Shown here piece by piece: positions 15,602 to 20,718 of a stretch of 20,718 bases of DNA. The notes under the pieces are model-generated. The model saw nothing but the letters and a program-made list of their open reading frames with translations. It was not told the DNA's origin and ran no database searches. Position numbers and translations under genes: made by a program. Origin of the DNA: Bacteroidales bacterium UBA5197 (GTDB taxonomy: Bacteria; Bacteroidota; Bacteroidia; Bacteroidales; Lentimicrobiaceae); the NCBI GenBank assembly GCA_002412885.1, contig DHVX01000018.1, positions 1 through 20,718 of the forward strand. The letters are read 5' to 3'. The first letter of the stretch is position 1. Each line of letters begins with the position of its first letter.

Positions 15602-16831
15602 TCAGCCAAAAATTTTGTTCATCACCAGAGCAACTGTTCCCATTAGTCTGGCGTTATCGCCGAGCTCCGAAGCAACAATAATGGCATCTTTCCGGATTCT
15701 GGAAATTGTAAAAATGTTCAGATTGCTTTCGATAGGAGAGATCAGGTAGTCAGCAGCTTTTGACATTTCACCACCTATAATAATCAGCTCAGGGTTGAAC
15801 AGGTGAATAAGCGTTGATAATCCTTTGCCAAGCGCCTCTCCAATCCGTGCCAGGAGGTCAATCGCATATTGATCACCAGCTTTTGCGGCTTCAAGAACAA
15901 TTCTGATATTTATTTTATTAAGGTCGTTGTTGATCATTCCGGATATCTGCGAAATAGCACCTTCTGCAAGATCTTTGCGTGCCCGGTTTATCATCATTTT
16001 GCCGGAGGCAACTGTTTCGATGCATCCGATTTTACCGCAATGGCAGAGCGTTCCGTTGGGCTCAATCTGAATATGTCCAAATTCGCCGGAATAACCGGAG
16101 TGGCCTGTGTAAATCTTTCCGTTGAGTATCATACTCAATCCTATACCTGAGCCAATATTCAGACACAAAACATTCTGATGCCCGCGCGCAAGTCCAAATG
16201 CCTGTTCGCCCCATGCCATTGTGCGGGTATCCTGCTCCAGAAATACAGGAAGCCCGAGTCTGTCCATAAGTTCTTTAGCGGTAGGTTTGCCTGTGTTCAG
16301 GTAAGTGTATGATATCCCGGTTCTTATATCAATCAGGCCGGGTAGTGATATTCCGATTCCTAGCAATTTACTGCGGTCAATATTGTATGCTTCAATAAGT
16401 TCATACACTTTTTCAGCCAGAAATCCGGGAATATCAGGGTGAGTATCAAGTCCTTCATTAAGTTCGTGAATCTCAGATACAGGTTTATTGTCAAAGTCAA
16501 AAATACCCATCCTGATGAAATAACGTTCCAGATCAATACCCATAACATATCGTGATGAAGCTTTAAGCCCATAAATGCTGGGCCTTCTTCCTCCTGTGGA
16601 TTTTCCAATGCCTATTTCTACCACCATTTCATCTTCAGCAAGCTCATCAATTGCGCGGGTGATGGTTGGGGTGCTCATTTTAATGGTTTTGCTCAGATAG
16701 TGTATCGACAATTGCTTATGTTGATATAGTTCACGGATTATGGCCTGCTTCAGGTTTAATTTCCGCAATTGATTGTTCTTCATGGGGTCTTCACCAAATG
16801 AAGATTTAAACAGGTAGTTGATTCCAGCCAT
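15602..16831 (-). CDS. ROK family transcriptional regulator (NagC/Mlc type)
   Basis: A 409-residue repressor-like protein: an N-terminal winged helix-turn-helix (about 17-80; LKQAIIRELYQ, LSKTIKMSTPTITRAIDELAEDEMV, TGGRRPSIYGL) followed by a ROK sugar-kinase-like domain (about 92-405). The ROK part keeps the phosphate-1 strand VMGIDLER, the catalytic-type Asp in FLEQDTRTMAWGE, NIGSGIGLS and the zinc signature GHIQIEPNG with CHCGKIGC (one His, three Cys). It probably binds an amino sugar or its phosphate and controls the operon that begins 158 bases downstream. The frame opens at a TTG (16885); ATG 16831 is preferred, and ATG 16783 (MKNNQLRKLN) is also plausible and keeps the DNA-binding domain. 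It has no operon partner upstream, so autoregulation is possible. Confidence 0.9.
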   Translation of the reverse strand: MAGINYLFKSSFGEDPMKNNQLRKLNLKQAIIRELYQHKQLSIHYLSKTIKMSTPTITRAIDELAEDEMVVEIGIGKSTGGRRPSIYGLKASSRYVMGIDLERYFIRMGIFDFDNKPVSEIHELNEGLDTHPDIPGFLAEKVYELIEAYNIDRSKLLGIGISLPGLIDIRTGISYTYLNTGKPTAKELMDRLGLPVFLEQDTRTMAWGEQAFGLARGHQNVLCLNIGSGIGLSMILNGKIYTGHSGYSGEFGHIQIEPNGTLCHCGKIGCIETVASGKMMINRARKDLAEGAISQISGMINNDLNKINIRIVLEAAKAGDQYAIDLLARIGEALGKGLSTLIHLFNPELIIIGGEMSKAADYLISPIESNLNIFTISRIRKDAIIVASELGDNARLMGTVALVMNKIFG

Positions 16832-17158
16832 ATAATTGTTTTTGTTTACAAGGTGTAAAATTATTAATTTTATTCTATTGCCCAAAAGATTTCAAAATTA
16901 ATTATAAAGATTGTGCGATTTATTAACGCAAAATTAAATTCTCTGAAAATTAAAAAGATTGGTTATGCAAGTTGCTAATAATTAGATCTATATAATTCTG
17001 CATATCTAAGTTGTTAATAATACTATACCTGATAACGGGTATTCAGTACTCATGTACATATATGATTCATCAGGAAAAGTTACGGCTGACAATACTGAAA
17101 TATACGAAAGCTGTTTATAAACTCAGGTTAACTATTTGAGTTATGCTGATATTGTTAT
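16832..17158. other. 327-base gene-free region upstream of the ROK gene
   Basis: It contains no credible ORF. A TAATTTTG box on the minus strand (16893-16900) matches the -7 consensus TAnnTTTG and is the best candidate for the regulator promoter, though no -33 TTG is at normal spacing. It also holds the direct repeat listed separately (16969-17021), the palindrome TAGATCTA (16983-16990), and a 6-base inverted repeat (AACTCA 17120-17125, TGAGTT 17137-17142) after the beta-helix gene that lacks a T-run and is not a convincing terminator. Confidence 0.5.
16969..17021. repeat. direct repeat AAGTTGyTAATAAT upstream of the ROK gene
   Basis: AAGTTGCTAATAAT (16969-16982) and AAGTTGTTAATAAT (17008-17021) differ at one base of 14 and are 39 bases apart start to start. 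Between them TTAGAT and ATCTAA form an inverted pair. They lie 138-190 bases upstream of the ROK start and could be binding sites; AT-rich chance similarity is possible. Confidence 0.35.
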
Positions 17159-18748
17159 TTAAAGTGCTTTGATTATTGTTCTGTGATTTACACTGTTACT
17201 CCCCGCAATACTTATGATATAGATTCCCGGTAAGGTATTCCTGCCGCTTGAATTTTTTCCATCCCAGATAAAACTGTTTATTCCGGCCCGAAGTACTTTT
17301 TCAAAAACGACTAATCCTTCCGAGCTGGTTACACGAATGGCCTGATCGGAATTTGACATATAAGCAACATCAATATTTATTAGTGTGGTGAATGGATTTG
17401 GATAACAGGAAATATTATTTTTCGTGGAATTGTTTCTAAACCCCAGATTTGATTTGAACTCAAAAGCCCCCATGTCTGGCTCCAATCCTGAAATTCTGAG
17501 ATTCCCTGAAAAATCAACAGTTGGGTAAAAAGGTGTTTGAAAGCTTCGGGTTCCTGCATCAATACAAGGAGAGTCTTCCATCAATGTGCAATAATACGGC
17601 CCGGCATGTACTAATTTGGGGTCAATATCAATATTTCCGATGTACTCAGCTGTAAAACCTATTCCACCCGTTCCTCCAAAGGCTTCTTTTCCGCCTTTGA
17701 TGTCAGAATAAAGAAATGATGGGTTTGAGTATATGTCCCAGATGTACACATCCATTCCTTCGCCTGCTGAATTGTTATAAATGATGCTGTTTACTATGAC
17801 CGGAGTTGCACTGTCGTTGCAATAAAGTCCGCCGCCGTATGCGCTACTTGTGTTTTCAACTATTGTATTGTGGATAAATGCCGGGTTTGATCGGATACAG
17901 GCAATTGCTCCTCCAAAGAAAATGCTGTTATTTTGAATAAAGATGTTATTGGCGACAGGCCATTCAGGTTCCGATCTCATATATCCAAGAGCACCACCGA
18001 GTCCGCTCTGATTTGATATAAACAGATTACCGTTGAGGTTTACATCGGAGTATTCCAATGAAACCGCACCACCTATTCCGGTTGATCTATTATTTAGAAA
18101 AATTGATTTTGATATTTCCGGAGAAGAATAACGAATGCAGATTGCTCCGCCATACCCATAGGGTGGACCCGGCTGACCGCAGGAATTATTTTCAAAATGA
18201 CAGGATTTTATTGCAATATCAGAAGCTTCTGCAAAAATGGCACCTCCCCAATGCCATGCGGTATTATGTGTAAAAGTACATTTCTCAATTCGTATTTTAT
18301 TGAAGTTCCTGATATTGAAAACACCGCCAAACTTTTCGGTTGAATCTCCAAGGGCTTTGGTAAAACTGAATGTGCAGTTGACGAAAATTGAAGAATCCGA
18401 TTCAGGATTGGTGTTAACAAAATGCAGACCGTCCCAGCCACCTCGTTCTGAATTTAAATTTGAATAGCCTGTAGTGTCTGAAACCTTAAATAATATCGGA
18501 TTGTTTTCATCGCCACGGGCAATCATTTTGCCTTCTATCTCAATTCTGAAATAACCCGTCGCAAGTACAACCACTCCTGAATTAAATACCAAACTATCTG
18601 AACTATTTATAAATACATTGCCAGTCAAAAAGACAGTATCTGCTTCAATGGTGCCATTCTGATTTCCCTGTATCGAAACGGTTTGTCCAAACGCTATTGC
18701 TACTCGAAAAATGATAATTGCAACGATCAAACTTATTTCCCTGTTCAT
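17159..18748 (-). CDS. secreted right-handed beta-helix protein with T9SS tail
   Basis: A 529-residue extracellular protein. The signal peptide (1-22; LIVAIIIFRVAIAFGQ) is followed by a parallel beta-helix (about 25-400) made of repeated coils such as CTFTHNTAWHWGGAIFAEAS, CHFENNS..GGAICIRYSSPEI, IFLNNRSTGIGGAVSLEYS and IFIQNNSIFFGGAIACIRSNP. The regular N-N-x(n)-GGA pattern is one coil. Next come the short motifs SPCIDAG and DFSGNLRI...DMGAFEF found near the end of choice-of-anchor Q/polymorphic-outer-membrane-type helices, then a T9SS type A sorting domain (about 445-529; CYPNPFTTLINIDV...PGIYIISIAG). No polysaccharide-lyase catalytic residues can be assigned, so it may be an adhesin or structural surface protein rather than an enzyme. 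It is transcribed alone, upstream of the ROK gene on the same strand. Confidence 0.88.
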   Translation of the reverse strand: MNREISLIVAIIIFRVAIAFGQTVSIQGNQNGTIEADTVFLTGNVFINSSDSLVFNSGVVVLATGYFRIEIEGKMIARGDENNPILFKVSDTTGYSNLNSERGGWDGLHFVNTNPESDSSIFVNCTFSFTKALGDSTEKFGGVFNIRNFNKIRIEKCTFTHNTAWHWGGAIFAEASDIAIKSCHFENNSCGQPGPPYGYGGAICIRYSSPEISKSIFLNNRSTGIGGAVSLEYSDVNLNGNLFISNQSGLGGALGYMRSEPEWPVANNIFIQNNSIFFGGAIACIRSNPAFIHNTIVENTSSAYGGGLYCNDSATPVIVNSIIYNNSAGEGMDVYIWDIYSNPSFLYSDIKGGKEAFGGTGGIGFTAEYIGNIDIDPKLVHAGPYYCTLMEDSPCIDAGTRSFQTPFYPTVDFSGNLRISGLEPDMGAFEFKSNLGFRNNSTKNNISCYPNPFTTLINIDVAYMSNSDQAIRVTSSEGLVVFEKVLRAGINSFIWDGKNSSGRNTLPGIYIISIAGSNSVNHRTIIKAL

Positions 18749-18922
18749 GCCTTTGACACTTTATTAAACTTATTTTTCTTGAGTTATGGGTCAGAGTTGA
18801 GATTATTTGATGTAATCCTCTGCTGACTAAGCTGCAAATTACCGGAAATTTTTTCAAAAATTCAGACTTCCCTGATTTTTCAGTGACAATCCTTCCTGTT
18901 TTATCGAAAAATCTGATTCCGG

Positions 18923-18941
18923 AAAACTTTCTTAAAGTTTT
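18923..18941. repeat. 8-3-8 inverted repeat overlapping a candidate promoter
   Basis: AAAACTTT (18923-18930), CTT and AAAGTTTT (18934-18941) form a perfect inverted repeat. The right arm covers most of the TTTG taken as the -33 element of the candidate promoter, a typical position for a repressor site. Confidence 0.4.
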
Positions 18942-18974
18942 GGTAGGAAATTAAAGATTTAATTGATACTTTTG
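18939..18974 (+). promoter_or_regulatory. candidate promoter in the long intergenic region
   Basis: TTTG (18939-18942) and TACTTTTG (18967-18974, exact TAnnTTTG followed by C) are separated by 24 bases, one more than the usual range. It points toward the radical SAM gene, which would then have a leader of about 370 bases. Confidence 0.4.
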
Positions 18975-18975
18975 C

Positions 18976-19015
18976 TTGATTAGCAATCAATTAGCAAAAT
19001 TGCAAGCATTAGCCA
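18976..19015. repeat. inverted repeat and three ATTAGC repeats at a predicted transcription start
   Basis: TTGATT-AGC-AATCAA (18976-18990) is a perfect 6-3-6 inverted repeat. ATTAGCAA (18979-18986), ATTAGCAA (18990-18997) and ATTAGCCA (19008-19015) repeat in the same orientation. GCTTG (18974-18978) and CAAGC (19003-19007) frame the cluster. It begins immediately after the -7 box, across the predicted start of transcription. Confidence 0.4.
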
Positions 19016-19349
19016 TAGTAAATATATTTTACTTAAAAAAATGGTCAATTACTTGTCTGATTGATTCTTAGAGTTTTTAATCGGACTGTAATTCAGACGG
19101 TTTAACTATTATTTAACATAATTTGATTGGTGCGTTTACTTTTTTTACAGGTCAATGTAATAGGTAAGGTGCTGATTATCAATTTTATATAAAATGACTC
19201 CTTTCGTTTTACTTATAAACACTCGTTTTTATCTGTCTTTTGTTTAATTAAAAGTCGCTCTGTGAGTTACTTTTAAGCCCAAATGCCATTAATACCAAGA
19301 AAAGACGGATAAAGTATGTGTTTACCAGGATAAATTTTGCTCTTGTTAC

Positions 19350-20327
19350 ATGAAGCCTTCTCAGAGTTTTCTTTCTGAAATTATTTCTGACGATCAGTAC
19401 AACTGTTCGATATGTCCCAGAGATTGCAATGCTGACCGAAACAGCACCACTTCAGGATACTGTAATTCATCTAAGGGTTTTGACATTGCATCAATTTGTA
19501 TTCATAAAGGCGAAGAACCTGTTATTGGCGGGGATGTCGGAATCTGCAATGTTTTTTTCAGCGGTTGTAATCTTCAGTGTATTTTTTGCCAGAATAAGCA
19601 AATTAGCAGTAACTCAGACAGAACTTTTAGAAGTTCCATTACTTTAGAGGAAGTCATTGAAAAAATCTGCAACTGTCTAGACCAGGGCTGCCATGCAGTT
19701 GGTTTTGTTTCTCCTTCGCATATGATACCTCAAATGCTCCGGATTATAAATGCACTTCATAAAATCGGAAGAAAACCTGTAATAGTTTACAATACAAATG
19801 CTTACGACAAAGTTGAAGTGTTAAAACAATTAGAAGGTCTCATTGATGTATATCTTCCTGATTTGAAATATTCACAATCAAATCCGGCAACAGAACTTAG
19901 CGATGCACCTGATTATGTAGATGTGGCTAACTGTGCAATTCGCGAAATGTTTCGTCAGAAAGGAACTCCGCTTCACCTTGATGAGTCGGGAAGGGCCATT
20001 TCAGGCTTAATTATCAGGCATCTGGTACTTCCGGGATACATTGAAAACAGCAAAGGTGTGCTCAGATATATTTCAGAAAATCTTAGCCCCAGGATACACA
20101 TTTCATTAATGTCGCAATATTATCCAATGGATTCAGTTGCGCGTCATCCTGATCTTAATCGGGTACTGCGGAAAGATGAATATGATGAAATTGTGCATGA
20201 AATGGAGTACCTTGGAATGGAAAACGGGTGGGTGCAGGAGTTGGAAAGCAGCAGGGTTTACCTGCCTGATTTCAAGCTAAAGCAACCATTTAAAGATGAA
20301 AATAAATTAAACCTTATACCGAATTGA
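19350..20327 (+). CDS. PflX-type radical SAM protein
   Basis: A 325-residue cytoplasmic radical SAM protein of the PflX group (COG1313), related to pyruvate formate-lyase activating enzymes. The SAM-cluster motif is CNLQCIFC, with Cys73, Cys77 and Cys80, inside FFSGCNLQCIFCQN. An N-terminal cysteine-rich segment, C19-x2-C22-P-R-x-C26 with Cys38, precedes it and could hold a second Fe-S cluster. The signatures GGDVGICNVFFSG (cluster-side strand), GHMIP-like SPSHMIP, YNTNAYD and DVYLPDLKY are family-typical, as is RHLVLPGYIENS. Length is normal. The target protein or substrate is not known for the group; there is no glycyl radical enzyme nearby. The ATG at 19350 is the only convincing start. 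Its TGA stop overlaps the TTG start of the next gene (TTGA), so the two are probably one operon. Confidence 0.9.
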   Translation: MKPSQSFLSEIISDDQYNCSICPRDCNADRNSTTSGYCNSSKGFDIASICIHKGEEPVIGGDVGICNVFFSGCNLQCIFCQNKQISSNSDRTFRSSITLEEVIEKICNCLDQGCHAVGFVSPSHMIPQMLRIINALHKIGRKPVIVYNTNAYDKVEVLKQLEGLIDVYLPDLKYSQSNPATELSDAPDYVDVANCAIREMFRQKGTPLHLDESGRAISGLIIRHLVLPGYIENSKGVLRYISENLSPRIHISLMSQYYPMDSVARHPDLNRVLRKDEYDEIVHEMEYLGMENGWVQELESSRVYLPDFKLKQPFKDENKLNLIPN

Positions 20328-20718
20328 TTGGTCAGCGAATCACCGGCATAAAACGAATAGTTGTCATCTTTATGATGCTGGGTCTTGCTATTGCTCCTGT
20401 GCAATCTTTTGCATCTGTCCACTCAGTGACAGATAGTCTGGTTGATATGTACGAAAAATCAGACAATCAACAGATTAGGTTTGAAGTACTGAAAAAACTT
20501 TCTCAGATTTCCTTTGAATCGGGTGATTATTTATCGGCCATTGACTATATAAGTAAGGAATCAGAGACATATTTATCAGAAGGTGATTCACTGTCATGGG
20601 CAAATGCACAGTACAATTTAGGAATGATTTATAGTATTTTGCGTAGTTTCGATAAAGCAAACTTTCATAGTTCTCTGGCACTTATATACTTTGATCGTGC
20701 TGGCTATAAGCGAGAGGC
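20324..20718 (+). CDS. TPR-like secreted or membrane protein, cut by the window end
   Basis: A partial gene (131 codons visible, 3' end missing). From TTG 20324 the product starts MIGQRITGIKRIVVIFMMLG with a basic n-region and a hydrophobic core ending near APVQSFA, a good signal peptide. In-frame ATGs at 20372 and 20375 would remove the positive n-region, so the TTG, overlapping the preceding stop as TTGA, is preferred. The visible mature part is all helical and reads as paired TPR-type helices: VLKKLSQISFESGDYLSAIDYI, then WANAQYNLGMIYSILRSFDKANFHSSLAL. Bacteroidota proteins of this kind often continue through TPRs to a membrane helix and a regulator or kinase output domain, but that part lies outside the window. 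It is likely cotranscribed with the radical SAM gene. Confidence 0.7.
   Translation, partial: MIGQRITGIKRIVVIFMMLGLAIAPVQSFASVHSVTDSLVDMYEKSDNQQIRFEVLKKLSQISFESGDYLSAIDYISKESETYLSEGDSLSWANAQYNLGMIYSILRSFDKANFHSSLALIYFDRAGYKRE

Larger units (their letters stand above)
18749..19349. other. 601-base gene-free region between divergent genes
   Basis: I see no credible protein gene on either strand. It separates the beta-helix gene (-) and the radical SAM gene (+). It holds a candidate + promoter (18939-18974), the inverted repeat AAAACTTT-CTT-AAAGTTTT (18923-18941), a repeat cluster (18976-19015), and a perfect 14-base palindrome ATTTTATATAAAAT (19182-19195). GTCTGA (19055-19060) and TCAGAC (19093-19098) could pair. 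No clear promoter directly precedes either flanking gene. Confidence 0.5.

Noticed and set aside
17120..17142. Inverted repeat AACTCA/TGAGTT as terminator of the beta-helix gene
   Set aside because: Six pairs with an 11-base loop and no T-run on the minus strand.
19055..19098. Nested pairing GTCTGA/TCAGAC with inner GATT/AATC as a structured RNA
   Set aside because: Short stems with bulges in AT-rich DNA; too weak without covariation evidence.

Overview
The window reads as chromosomal DNA of a member of the Bacteroidota (class Bacteroidia likely, species not identifiable). Evidence: AT-rich intergenic DNA with no Shine-Dalgarno sequences; several promoters of the TTTG-N19-TAnnTTTG type used by the Bacteroidota primary sigma factor; two secreted proteins with C-terminal type IX secretion (T9SS) sorting domains; and families typical of the phylum (DUF1684, DUF4301, FHS-type sugar transporter with a ROK regulator). 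I see no phage, transposase, CRISPR array or rRNA.

Left part (1-7000): a membrane-anchored coiled-coil protein of unknown role (+); an outer-membrane beta-barrel protein and a DUF1684 protein as a two-gene unit (-); pdxH for pyridoxal phosphate synthesis (+), ending in a 4-base stop overlap with a two-gene unit of DUF4301 and DUF1858 (-); a Na+/Ca2+ antiporter (-); and a small P-loop kinase resembling nicotinamide riboside kinase (-).

Middle (6965-9710): a tRNA-Leu(GAG)/tRNA-Leu(CAG) pair with a clear promoter, an unexpected terminator-like hairpin between the two tRNAs and a strong terminator after them; then two divergent secreted hydrolases, a class-3-type lipase (-) and a CE1/PHB-depolymerase-type esterase with a T9SS tail (+).

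Carbohydrate locus (9764-16831, all -, transcribed right to left): ROK regulator, then FHS sugar transporter, sugar nucleotidyltransferase, NahK-like sugar 1-kinase and GH20 beta-hexosaminidase with 10-23 base gaps. Read as a pathway: GH20 releases N-acetylhexosamine in the periplasm, the transporter imports it, the kinase makes the sugar-1-phosphate and the nucleotidyltransferase makes the NDP-sugar. That would be a direct salvage route to a nucleotide sugar, analogous to AmgK/MurU of Pseudomonas. A 7-3-7 inverted repeat between regulator and transporter gene is a candidate ROK operator.

Right part (17159-20718): a secreted right-handed beta-helix protein with a T9SS tail (-); a 601-base gene-free region with a candidate promoter flanked by inverted and direct repeats; a PflX-type radical SAM protein (+); and, overlapping its stop codon through a TTG start, a TPR protein cut off by the window end.
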